In this document: positions 1-11,106 of the stretch, in pieces
Position numbering within the stretch: the first letter of the stretch is position 1
Layout: every line of letters begins with the position of its first letter
Assembly: GCF_011745365.1 (NCBI RefSeq)
Contig: NW_024468912.1
Coordinates: forward strand, 2,604,001-2,668,000
DNA: 64,000 bases
Reading direction: 5' to 3'
DNA from: Cryphonectria parasitica EP155
Taxonomy: Eukaryota > Ascomycota > Sordariomycetes > Diaporthales > Cryphonectriaceae
Made by a program: the position numbers and the translations under genes
Notes under the pieces: generated by a model
Database searches by the model: none
What the model was told of the DNA's origin: nothing
The model's input: only the letters and a program-made list of their open reading frames with translations

Positions 1-692
1 TCAGCAACACACTGCGTGCCCGCAGCAACGCAGAACTGGCCAAGACCCCGGAGGGTATCTCCCTCCAGCGAAAGGACTTCGAGACCGTTGTCCCCCGAAA
101 CCAGTGGCTGAATGACGAGATCGTCAACGCCGCGCTGTTGCACCTCGGAAACTACGTCAACCAGAAGGTGGGCATTAAGAACCCCCGCCTGCAGACGCCC
201 AAGATCCAGGTGTTCAACTCGTTTGTCGGGAAGAACCTCGCCGAAGACAGGCCCATCACAGAGCGCATGATGCGCCGGGCAGGCATCAGGAAGGACAACT
301 TCCTCGACATCGAGACGATCCTCGTGCCAATCTGCCGAGGGAGGCACTGGACCCTCGTGGTCATCAGGCCCAAGCACCGGGAGATCTTCCACCTGGACTC
401 CCTGAGCCCGGCTGGAAACGCCGGCCTGAAGAACAAGGCCCGCGAGTGGGTGCGCGGCATCCTCGACGATGCCTTTGTTGAGAGCGAATGGACTCTCAAA
501 TCCGTGGCCTCGCCACAGCAGTCCAACTCGGACGACTGTGGCGTCCACACCATCACCAACGGAGTCTGTGTCGGATTGGGCATTGACCCATCCACATACA
601 CCTCGGCAGAAATGCCACTCCAGCGGCTGCGTGTGGCGGCCATACTCCTCAACGAGGGGTTCAAAGGAGATTTCTCCCTGGACGGACTGTGA
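1..692 (+). CDS. ulp1: Ulp1-type SUMO-specific cysteine protease, 3' end (5' partial)
   Basis: The frame is open from base 3 to the TGA at 690-692, giving the last 229 residues; the N-terminal part lies upstream of the window. What is seen is a C48 (Ulp1) catalytic domain: an entry segment with NQWLNDEIVNAAL, the catalytic His in HWTLVVI, the Asp in HLDSLSP, the oxyanion Gln in SPQQ, and the nucleophile Cys in NSDDCGVHT. Family knowledge: Ulp1 proteases mature the SUMO precursor and remove SUMO from substrates, often at the nuclear pore. The catalytic set is complete and the protein ends soon after the Cys helix, as is usual for the family. Which paralogue it is (Ulp1 or Ulp2 type) cannot be settled without the N-terminus; the compact C-terminal catalytic domain favours Ulp1. 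Confidence 0.9.
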   Translation, partial: SNTLRARSNAELAKTPEGISLQRKDFETVVPRNQWLNDEIVNAALLHLGNYVNQKVGIKNPRLQTPKIQVFNSFVGKNLAEDRPITERMMRRAGIRKDNFLDIETILVPICRGRHWTLVVIRPKHREIFHLDSLSPAGNAGLKNKAREWVRGILDDAFVESEWTLKSVASPQQSNSDDCGVHTITNGVCVGLGIDPSTYTSAEMPLQRLRVAAILLNEGFKGDFSLDGL

Positions 693-2311
693 TCCGTCCT
701 GTGTCTTCTTGTTCTCCATTTTGTTTCTCTTTTCATTTTTTTTTTTTTTTTGTTTTCTTGTCTGCTGCTGTTGTATTGTTGGTTTTGTTTTTGTTTTGCG
801 GGCGTTTGGGTGGACGGAGTTTGGGGGGGTGGGGGGGACCCCGTGTCGGGATAGCACGGTCCCAAGGACCGGTGCAGTGTATTTTTTGTCGGTACAATAG
901 GTGATCAATCAAGATAATCACCGTGAAAGATTAAGACGAATGGCCTTGATGGCAACCCTTCATTAACGTCTCGTGATGCCGTAGGAAGGAACCCCTTCGT
1001 GCTACAACTCGGTCTTGCCATCAATGTGCCGTCGGCTCATTGCTTAGACAGGAGGGGAAGGAGGTGGTGGGCTAGGAGGAGAGACGCAGCTTCCAACACC
1101 AGAGTTTGGGTCCTCTTCATACCACTGCTCTTACCTCATACATTTGTCAGCTCTACTTGCCGTGTATCCTCACACCTATTCGTGTTGCTGCTGTCATTCG
1201 GCCAGCATCTTGCCAGCATCACCAGCCTTTCCAGTTCTATCCTATTGGCATGTACCTTCTCCCTCCTTTCCCGGATTCTCGTCTCAGGTACAATGGGCAC
1301 ACATGGCACAACAGCTACGAACACTACCATGGATCAAAATGTTTTGACCAGGGAACTATGCGAGAGTGATCACCTCGTATTGAGATCAGGGGAGTACACT
1401 ATCCGAGAATTCTTCACAGAGGAAAAAAGAAGAAGGGGGGGGGGGGGAGAAGAAGAAGAAAAAAAAAGAGAAGAACAAAGACAAGTCATACAACCATCGT
1501 CATGGCTGACAGGTTCATCCAAAAGTTTCACGCCGACGATTCTTGGGCATATGTCCTCCACTCAGCAAGGAATGACAAATATTAGAACTAAAAGCTGCCA
1601 TGGATATGTGGACTGCCAAATACATGGTCTGGGTCACGAAAAATGGAGACTATTACTCTATGAAGACTCGCTCGCCATGTAGCTGATGTGTTGTATGGCT
1701 GGCAACCGCTTGAAGGGGGAAAGCAAAGCCTTTGCACAGGGGGGTGTGGAGGAGGGCCGGTACCTGAGGACCCTCTATGTGGTCAGGTGTTTCGAGAAAA
1801 CTGAGCCTGAAGTCAAGATTCCACTTGGGAGGGGATCTCAGGGAGGGGGCCCAGCGTGCCGTGTGAGGGTCTCTGAAATTCTCATCTGGCTGCTGTCTCT
1901 TGACACTCCTTACTTGTCTGGACATTGGCTTGCCGGCTCCCCTGAGCGGGGTCCCGTACGTCCAATTCTTCGGCTTCAGCTGGTATCTGGTCCCGAAACT
2001 GAGTTGGATGGAAAGCAGATTTGTTACTTCAGACTTCTGCCTCACTGCCTAGAAACCCTCTGCCTCCACTCTCTCCGTTGCGGTATGTTAAAGTGCGTTC
2101 TAGGCTCTGTGTCTGTCAGCCTGACCGTCGCAGCATCGGCAGACCTGAATGCGAGATGTTGCATGATATGCAGCCCTTCCTGCATGCCATTCCGGAAAGG
2201 GAAGGCTTCTAGAATCGCCATCGCCGACCTACAGAACGTCTCATCCAACCACGACCGAGGTGGCTTTGCATGGCCTGCCGGGAAGTAAAGACAGGGAAGA
2301 AGCAGAGAAAG

Positions 2312-2318
<7 letters not shown>

Positions 2319-2354
<36 letters not shown>
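2319..2354. repeat. (GA)18 microsatellite
   Basis: Uninterrupted GA dinucleotide repeat, preceded by an A-rich purine tract; about 100 bases of the strand are almost pure purine. Confidence 0.95.
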
Positions 2355-2359
<5 letters not shown>

Positions 2360-3466
2360 GGGACCGAAGAAAAAAACAACAAAAACAAGTCAGAAAGAGG
2401 TATCGACTGACGGTGTGCTTCTGAATCACGAGAAACACGTCAGCCACGACTTCATTTGGCCTCTGGGCTGAGAAGTGGGACAGAGAATGGACATCAACTT
2501 ATCTCTTCTGGGAACAGATCAAGATCTGATGTACCGAATTTGGGTGAGCGACCAGCGAGCGATCTACATATTGTAGTATCCCGTCAGTGGTGGGAAGGCT
2601 GCTACTTTAGACATTTCGGGGTCGCCGGCAGCAGCACCCCAGCTGGTAGTCAGCCACTGGTGTCGGGATTTTTGTTTGACGACAGTATCAAGGGCGAGAG
2701 GCAGGGCGACTCAGAGCGCCAGGGCATGAGAAACTCAAGTGAGCTCATCTCGCCCACTATTTAGACAGACGTTCACGTGGCTACAGAACAAGCAAACAGC
2801 TGAGCTATCACGGGAAAGAGAGGGGATGATGGTGTGAGGCTGACCTGCCTGTCGCGACATGTCGCATTCATGACACACTCCGGGGTACTGGCTTGCGGTA
2901 CGGCTACGGCGGCCAAGCAGCGTCGCCTTATCGGCCGCCTCGTCCGCCAAGGGTTGCTCAACACTACTTCGCCCGGGCATTCTTTCAAGAAACACGGCGG
3001 AGCTGCGGCGCCAAGGTATCCCTTCCGCGCCCTCTGCGGGCCACAGTGTTGGGCACCTTGGATGCACGCGCCTATCCCATTCCCATCCCCATTCCTCTGT
3101 GCCTGATCATGGCCCCTCTCCCAGCCTCAATCAAGACTGAAGGGCCTGCAGATGCATGACACGGGTCGGAACAGATGGTGCGTCCATCTTGTGTACCCTT
3201 GCGCAGTAGACATTCCCCGGCCTCTCAACCCGCCCCCCCCCCCTCCCTCCATTATGGGCAAGCAGATGTCGGTGTGGGTGGGCGTTGTCCCTGGGCTCGA
3301 GTTATGGTTGGGGATCAGCCTGCCCCACCAGCGACGAGGGCGGGCAGACCTTACCATGATCTCTGCACCCGCTCGGACGTCTGCTTGGTGTGGCTGGCTC
3401 CCAAAAAAGTGGTGTGCTGATGAGGAGAAGCTGGTGAATCATCTTATCGATCGAGAGCATGCCACC

Positions 3467-3499
3467 GTGAGACTCGCAGCGCGTCCCTGCGAGTCTCAC
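3467..3499. repeat. Perfect 13-bp inverted repeat with 7-nt loop
   Basis: The left arm GTGAGACTCGCAG (3467-3479) is the exact reverse complement of the right arm (3487-3499), separated by seven bases. A transcript across it would form a stable 13-bp stem. No T-run follows, so it does not look like an RNA polymerase III terminator. Confidence 0.9.
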
Positions 3500-3995
3500 A
3501 TGAATGCAAAGATGGAACGCAGGACGGAACAGTCGGGTTTGGCGGCATGACCGTGAACGATCCTGTCACTACACGCCAGGCTAAGTTCAGGACTCAGGAG
3601 GAGGAGGAGGTTGACCGCTTTTCGCATCCACCAGTGAGGGTGTGCACGCCAAGACACCCTGTGGTATTACGCAGCCGTTTAGGGATAGGATGTTCTGACG
3701 AGGCCTGATCCAGCCTGGAGATTAATTTGTCTCTCTCTCTCTTTCTCTCACGCGCGCGCGAGCTGATCCCTCGTGCAGCAATGCGGTCGGCCGTATTCGA
3801 GACACGGCAGGACCCGGTGGTGAAACTGTTATTTTTGCTGTACGGTACGTGTCAAAGTCTCGTCAAATCAAAGCAGCGGTTCAGAGCATATCTACGCTCC
3901 ACCACTCGTGGGTTTGAACCATGTATCGCACGAGAGTTTACAGCACAAGATCAGGCATGAAGATTCCTTTCTGGTTTGTTTTTTACATTGGGTAC

Positions 3996-4034
3996 ATATA
4001 TATGTGTATATATATAGATATAGATATATATATA
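3996..4034. repeat. AT-rich TATA/TAGA low-complexity patch
   Basis: Alternating TA with interspersed TG and GA units, 39 bases; it lies within the gene-poor region with no downstream gene close by. Confidence 0.85.
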
Positions 4035-5390
4035 TTTCACCGTCGTTAGGAAACCAGTGGATTACTGAAAATGGTCTCAGCTGTACTACATACACCACAG
4101 TCGTACGAGATAACCCGCTCCACCTTCATATAGCAGGACACTGGCAAGTGGTGGGCATTCCGAAGAGCTTACAAAGACATGACATTATGTGGTACAGACC
4201 CAGCAGGGCTAGGAGAGATGGACTCAAGATCATGTTGTGAGCCCTGTCTCCCCAAGGTAGCTTGCACTATCTGAGACGCGGAGCTGCTGCTTGTCTGACC
4301 AGGGACGGCGCGACGGTTCGACAGTTTCTCGCTAGTTGGCTAGCGACCCATCCCCAACGCTCTGGAAGGGAATGGTGATGAGGGGAGAGGGACGAAGGGC
4401 GGCGCGGTACCGTGCCGTTTATGGATAGTATATGGGAACGTAGACAAGAAAATCGTCAAGGGTGGTTTGCACAATGGTGGCCTGTCGAATCCTCTTTTAT
4501 TTGTTTGCTTTTCCCCCGTTCGTTCGGGTTGGAGAGACAAAAGTGAAGGCGGGGCGCCTGAAAAGCGTGGTCCCAGTCCGAGTGGACAAGAAGATGGGCC
4601 AGCGGTCCCCGGCTTGCGGAATGGATCTGGTCGACAACGAACATGGAAGTAGACGCCTCTTTCAAGGGTGAAGCATACGGTAATAGCGCTAGATATTGAG
4701 GAGACAGAGCGGGCCACGTCGTGCATGCCCAACCAAGGATGTGTCAGTACGTGGCCGGGGCGGTTGAAATGGGCGTAGGCTTGAATCTAACTGATGAGGC
4801 TGGCATTTAGGGTCATTCCCATAATAAGAAAGAAAAAAGAGTGTGGGCCGGGGGGCGGGGGACAGGAGTGGTTTGGGCTCGCCAAACGATACCAATCCAA
4901 AGGCTGCCATTTCTTTTCATGGAAGCGAAAGCGAAAAGCTGCGGTGTAGGCCTTGGGGATGATGTCTTGTCTCTGGGCTTTCTCTGTCAGGACCGTCAGA
5001 GACCAATATCGGTCGGGGGAGGGTGGGGGCGTATGTGGATCTGCCGATCTCGACCAACGGCTGGATCAGGTGCCGTGACAGGGTGGGCATTTGGGAAAGA
5101 GGCCTTTGAAAAAGGTGCTGGACGGTTTGCAAACACAAATACATGACATGGTACACACAGAGAGAGAGACTCCTAGTGAGCTAACTACCACAGTGCTATG
5201 TAATACCCATAGTGCAATACGACGACGAGGTCATTCCTGAGAGGAAGACGTTGCGCATCAGCAGTATGGATGACGACGTGATGCATGAGGGTGGATCTCG
5301 ATCAGTCGAGCAAATGCAAAGGTCGATGGTGTGTCACTCTATGTAGTGTCATAATATAGTTGGAGGTAGCAATATTGGGTGGCAAATGTT

Positions 5391-5435
5391 GGAGGAGGAG
5401 GAGGAGGTGGTGGTGGTGGTGGTGGTGGTGGTGGA
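5391..5435. repeat. GGA/GGT triplet microsatellite
   Basis: Five or six GGA units run directly into about ten GGT units. No exon context is evident. Confidence 0.9.
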
Positions 5436-7626
5436 GAGAGTCGCAAAGAGGAGGAGTAAGAAAAAGGATAGGATGTGTGTGGACGTGCATGCGTGTGGCG
5501 TGCGTGGAAAAGAATTCGAAATCCAGTCGAAGGCTTCTAGCGTGCTTCCATGAGGCTTCTAGCGCAGACAGGGGCTCTCTACCCATGCAGCATGGCGGGC
5601 GTTGCTGCATTAGCAGTACTACCGTGGTACTGTGGCAGCATGAATTCATTGGTCAGCAATGCCGTGCCCCATAGGTAATGGTCTGGTAGTGCTAGTACTG
5701 GTCCTTCCCCCTTGCACCTTTTTCCCATTCGTTCTCCTCTTGCTGTCCCCTTCGGTCCCGTCTTGTGCCCATCCTGTCATCTTTGCTGTTTGTCCACTCA
5801 TTTCTCTCCTTCTACCCTTGTCATTTATCCTTCATTATTTGTCAATCGTGATCGCACACTGGTGGTCGTGTCTGTCAGGTTGGCGGGGTGTTTTTGTTTC
5901 TTCTTTTTCTTCGTTCGGGCTGCACGGGCGGGAAGGGAGGCAGGCGCTCTAGAAACATGCAGGAATTGCCGCCCTTCACGGCCGAGTGCTGCGACATGTC
6001 AGGCCAGGCCAGGCTGTTGTGGCGCTCTTGGAGCGAGACGTGCAGTAAGACCTGCTTTCGGTAACACACGAAGTTTTGTATTTGTGATTTCAATTTACCT
6101 CTGACGGTAAGTGAGGACGGCAGTAGCAGACAACGTATGGTGAGAAAAAAGATGGACAATTCTCAGCCGAGATCGCTCCCGGCGGTCGAAGGGAGGGCGC
6201 CCAGAATTTGCCCCGAAGACTGGCACAAATAATTTAGTTTCATGTGGGTTATGGCATCGCGTTGGCCGTGACGTGGGGCAGGGTACGCGGTCAGCTTGTC
6301 AGGCTCGACATAGGAAGATGGAAAAAAACAACAAAAGGGCATTCCCGATGACGAGATGTTTTTTCTCGTCAATCGCAGGAAGCTGCTCGTTGCAAGCCCT
6401 CGCAAGACGATCGTCTCAGATCGAACTGGACCCATGCTGTCGACTATGTCATATGTGTGCTGATATGACAATCTACCGTACAAGTGGTGCAAAGCCACCT
6501 GCTCATCTTTTTTTCTCTGGTTCCGTATTCGGCGGGCGTACAAGTCGCTACACCACGACTGACTGGCTGCCAAGGTCTGGTATGGCATTCTATTGTGGTA
6601 TTTCGCCAGGCTCCTCCTAACCCTTCTCTCTAAGCGATGGAATGGGCTGGGTCGTGCTGCTGCAGTACTACCATACTCAGAGTAGCAGCAGCAGTAGTAG
6701 TACCACCATGTGTGGTCATTATTACCGTGGCCCCGTAGCACCGGCTGTGTTAGGCCGCAGATCTTTTGGCCCGTGGTATACGTACAGTACTACTGTGTGT
6801 ATGCACAATACCACTACTTACAGGGCCACGACCAGGCCGTGACCAGACCGGATTGCGGCCACCTGCACTTCTTTTTTTGGGCCCTGAGACGCATTCCCCA
6901 TTCCTCTGTTCCGCTGTCTCATCCATGTATCCACCTGTTCATCGTTCCCCTCTATTGCTTTTCTGTTGTTTCCTCTTCCTCGCCTTATTTTGGTGATTGT
7001 TGTCAGAATATGGCGCGGGGTCCATTGCAAAGCCGCGCAACAGGCCATGGCTTCCCGGAACAAAGAAAATTAGCCGCCGCCGTCAGTTGGTCTGTCTTAG
7101 TCTCCCCCCCCCCCCACCCGGTGCTCGTTCCGCTCCTTGTTTCTCACCAGTCATGACAGCCGAAGGCCGACTCTTCTTCTTCTTATTTTTCTTTCCGTCC
7201 TCAACTACCGTGTCCCTCTTTCCAAAACATCACGGCATGCCAACGTGACTAGCCTACTGAGGCGGGGGTTGCCTCCTTGGAGATGCGCAGGACATGTTTG
7301 GGACACGTATGCTTTGGATGTGTTTTAGTGCGCTGCAGTAGGGAGATCTGTCCAGGATGTGTTCATAGTGCCATAACATGGACATACCGCAGTACATGCC
7401 GTCTGCAAAAGTGTATTGCTGTGTTGTCAGGACCATAATTCATAATCTTCTGGGCCTAGCTGAACTAGCTGAGGCCTGTGAATGCAACACTACCGTAGCA
7501 GTGACGGGCGGCAAGCTGCTGCGCCGGCCAAAGCCGCACACACGCACACGCACACGCACCCACCCACACTCGACTCAACTTTGGCTGGCTCTCCTTCTCT
7601 TGTTCCGCCCTTCCCCTGCCTCGCGT

Positions 7627-7652
<26 letters not shown>
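7627..7652. repeat. (TC)13 microsatellite
   Basis: TC dinucleotide run in a longer pyrimidine-rich tract that continues to about 7720, upstream of the RGS gene. Confidence 0.9.
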
Positions 7653-7659
<7 letters not shown>

Positions 7660-8223
7660 CCCTCTCTCCCCTTCACTTTTTCTCTTTTCCGACCCACTTC
7701 TTCTTTTTCTCTGAGCCCACTTGGGCATTCCAATCAAGACCCGTCGAGGCCTTTTGCGCCTTGGATCAGGCCTGCCATGGATGCTGGTGGAGTGGGTGGT
7801 GGAGAACCAAAAACCTTGCTGGCCCGCTCTCTGAATGTGTGTGTGCATCCTGACTGTGCTGTAACCCTGCATGCTGCAGGCTAACCTCCCCCTTCTTCGC
7901 TGCTGGCTGCTGGCTGGACACACCAGCCAGCCCTTGATCAGCGGGCCCAGCAGGAAACCTGGTGGCCTAGTGGCAGTGGGCCAGCCCCCTGTATCGCCCT
8001 GCCGCCCTCACCCCAGTCCAGCCTGTTCCACCCGCCCCACCTGCCCCCTAAGAAAATCCCCAGTGGCCCCCTACCGGATGACTCCTTGCCACCAAGGTCG
8101 CCCACCACCAACGCCTTGTGCAGGGCCCCCCCCCTGCACGCAGAGTCTTCCACGCGCATTCCAGAAACACCCTATCTGAAGCCCTCGTCCCGTCCCTGGC
8201 CGCTCATTCCTCCCTCCCACACA

Positions 8224-8274
8224 TCACCACCACCACCACCACCACCACTACTACTGCTGCTTCTGCTGCTGCTG

Positions 8275-8308
<34 letters not shown>

Positions 8309-8350
8309 CACCACCAGCAGCAGAACCAACACCAAGACCAACACCACCAC
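8224..8350. repeat. CAC/CTA/CTG triplet repeat block
   Basis: Runs of CAC, CTA, CTG and again CAC triplets in about 125 bases, in the presumed promoter or leader of the RGS gene. The frames through it give only homopolymeric Thr, Leu or Pro runs, so I do not treat it as coding. Confidence 0.85.
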
Positions 8351-9135
8351 ACAGACGCCATTACCCCCCACGTCCTCATTGCTCATTGCTCGTCGCTCGT
8401 CATTGCTCGCTCTCTACTCGCCCGTCCTTCGACCTGTCGATCATCCCATTCCTCCACCCTCCTTGGTCGCCGTCCTGGCCCCGGCCCAAGACAAGACAAC
8501 ATCTCCTGCTCTCGTCAGAAGTCAACTGCCGTTCCATCATAGGCTCCGTCCTTTATTATCTACCTCGCATCCCCAATTCCCGACAACCTTTCCGTTCTCT
8601 CCGCTCGCCACCATCGAGGACAAGAATATCCACCAAAACAAGCCTCGCTTTTCCGATTCTGGCTCCGACCTTTCGCCTTGTTACGACCAATTGACCACCC
8701 TGGCTCAATCCTCAATTCTTTCAATCACACTGCGCTCAACACGATAGCGCAGGCGAAATCCATTCATTTATTTTCTCGACAAGATCCTCCATTCTGTCGT
8801 GTGGATCGCTGTGACTCGTCTCGCTTTAAGAAGGCGATACACTTACTGCTCGCTCCTCTTCCTCCCCGCTTTGGAATCTACCTATACCCGCTGCTACATC
8901 AACAAGCACCCATATCCTACACCGGACAAGACCCCTCCTGGTTGGACTCTCGGCGATCGAGTCCAATACCCTGCAGACAGACCCTCTCGTGTCAGCCTGC
9001 CACGTTTTGACGCAACGAGATAGGCAGCCATCAACTGGACCGGATGAGTCTCCTTCAAAAGTGCTAAGCATCTCCGTCTGGGTGCCGAGTCCCCACTGTT
9101 GTGTGTGACCTTGACTGTCATCTCACGGCGGAGAT

Positions 9136-11106
9136 ATGACAAGATCGAGAGCACTGAGTTACGCTCCGTCCTATTTGACCCCGAGTCCCTCCCCGAGGGA
9201 GCTGTCACCTGAGCCACCAGCACAAGCCCACCGCCCTGGTGGTGATCCAATCGATATGGCTTCATCCAGGCCTGTTAGCCTGGCACCGTCCATCGGCAGC
9301 CGGATGCCCTCTTTACACGAGATCCTCACAGACTCGGCGCCGCAGCCCTACACCCTGGGTGCCTTTATGGCCTACCTCTCCCAGAACCACTGCCTCGAGA
9401 CCCTCGAGTTCACCATGGAGGCCGACCGCTACAGGCTCGCACACTTGCAGTTCCACCAAAGCCAGCTTGACTACCCCGACCACCTCACTGCCCTCTGGCA
9501 CAAGCTCATCCAGGCCTACATCCAGCCCTACGGATCCCGCGAGGTGAATCTCCCGTCTCACGTACGCGACCGCCTGCTGAATCTCCCCTGTGGGCCTCCG
9601 GCACCCGACCCGTCCGAGCTTGACGAGGCTGTCAAGATCGTCTACGAGCTTATGAGCGACTCCGTGCTCGTCCCCTTCGTGGCCTCCTTCTCCCACCCCC
9701 AGAACGATGTCTTCGTCGCCGAGGAGAGGCCCTCCGAGTCGAGGCACGGCAGGTCGCGCTCCCGGTCTTCCAAGGACATGTCACCCAAACAAGACGCCAG
9801 CCGGTCCCCCAGGACGTCATTCCTCCCCCACCTGGGCATCAACATGAGCCGCCGGAGTGAGGCTGGCAGCATCCACGGCGCCTCGGCCATGAGCGAGCCC
9901 TGCGACAGGGACGACACGGACATGACTGATGACGGCGGCGACCCGGGCTCACCACCGACGATGGACCCCATGACGCCGCCTACAACACCACCCACCCCAG
10001 AATGGACCTTCGCCGCCCAGCCTGGATCCCTTCACAAGGCCATCAGCGCCCACAGCAACGGCTGGAAGAAGGTGGGTGCCAAGTTGGGCCTGGGTCGGAG
10101 GTCCCGGTCCACGCACCGAGCGACCAGCAGCTCCATCACCAGCGCGGCGACGTCGGCTGCCGGCTTATGAGGGCGACAGGTCCCGCCGTTACCTACTGCC
10201 TCCTCCTTCTCCTCCACGAATTCGACACCCTACCTTGAGACCGTCGCAACGCCTCCTGACGATGTGCACATGCAAGAATGGGAAGAGCCTCATCCCGGTC
10301 GACGACTGTCTATGCCGAACGACGCACCGACCACCTGGGGTATTCATAAAGGGGAAGAGGGCCGTAGGGGTGGCGTGGCCGCAAAAGGCCAGTGGCCAGA
10401 TCACCCGAGCTTCAACTCGGGTTTTAGCTTTGCTCCATCAGCGACGAAGGAGAGAAGGTTCGGACGCGGGCGGTCCCGGAACATGCCCCAGCAGCTTGTC
10501 CTGAGGAATACAGGCCATCCGAGGCCTCCTGAGATTCAGACAGCACCGTTGCTGCTGCGGTCAGCACTGGACTTCCGCCGCCGTCACAGCACCACCAGCG
10601 AGGACTGCATCAGCGAGGACTGCGTCCAGGAGTTCCTGACGCCTGACCCGAGCGACATCAACACCGACATGTCTGGTGCCGACAGCGATACGGACAGCAG
10701 CAGCACCAGCTCGACAGCACCGCCTAGGAAGAGGATCGCCCTCGAGCCACTCAATACCTCGTTCCAGGGGGTCCAGCTCACCGACCTGGCCAATCACCTG
10801 CGGGCACCCTCATCGATTGCCGATGTGCCGGATCATCACTCGTATAGTACGGCGGCTGGGTCGGACGTTGCTGCTTTCTCCGTCATGTCTCCCGATGAAG
10901 ACCTATACGGCTGGAATGCGTTTCTGGCCCACAAGCCACCACATACTGAGCCATCTACATCGTATCGCCAGAGACGTGCCAGCCGGTCAAAGCGCAGTCT
11001 GTTGCAACGAGTCTTCAGCCCTGGCGGGTCGCCGCCTGATGAGATGCCGTCCACCTCACCAACATCTTATGCTGGCTTCAGTTCCTTCGCGCCCGAGGGG
11101 CGATAA
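9136..11106 (+). CDS. RGS-domain G-protein regulator (RgsA/Rgs2-like), with optional intron
   Basis: Regulators of G-protein signalling speed GTP hydrolysis by G-alpha subunits. An RGS domain spans about residues 58-185, starting PSLHEILTDSAP, with YTLGAFMAYLSQNHCLETLEF as its first helices. A Ser/Arg/Pro-rich tail follows. The frame from 9136 meets a TGA at 10168-10170 (344 aa), but the same frame stays open from 10171 to the TAA at 11104-11106. A possible intron 10072-10179 (108 nt; GTGGGT donor, CTTAT branch-like site, ACAG acceptor, phase 0) removes the TGA and joins the parts into 620 aa. The second half is disordered and Ser/Pro/Arg-rich. The start could also be Met41 (9256), just before the conserved part. 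Size and domain position resemble Aspergillus RgsA and yeast Rgs2. The domain call is firm; the long isoform is inferred. Confidence 0.8.

Larger units (their letters stand above)
693..9135. other. 8.4 kb gene-poor intergenic region
   Basis: I see no convincing coding exon on either strand. Short open frames are low-complexity or shadow-like and lack family motifs. The stretch holds homopolymer runs, a (GA)18 tract, an AT-rich patch near 4000, a GGA/GGT tract near 5400, a CT tract near 7640, a CAC/CTA triplet block near 8270, and a perfect inverted repeat at 3467-3499. The last ~1 kb is pyrimidine-rich, as expected for the promoter and leader of the RGS gene at 9136. A long regulatory region or non-coding RNA is possible but unproven. 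Confidence 0.6.

Noticed and set aside
1399..1490. Purine-rich stretch encoding Gly/Glu/Lys runs as an exon
   Set aside because: It is a G-run and GAA-type low-complexity tract in the gene-poor region with no flanking coding sequence.
3905..3935. GGGTTTGAACC as a tRNA B-box
   Set aside because: No cloverleaf or A-box can be formed around it, and the conserved TTCGA core is missing.
8086..8747. Two overlapping frames of about 200 codons upstream of the RGS gene
   Set aside because: They consist largely of homopolymeric Leu, Pro or Thr from triplet repeats and Ser/Pro-rich filler; more likely leader and promoter DNA.
10171..11106. The second half of the RGS frame as an independent 280-aa gene
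   Set aside because: Same phase as the RGS frame, open right up to the TGA, no separate promoter space and no known domain; one gene with an optional intron is simpler.
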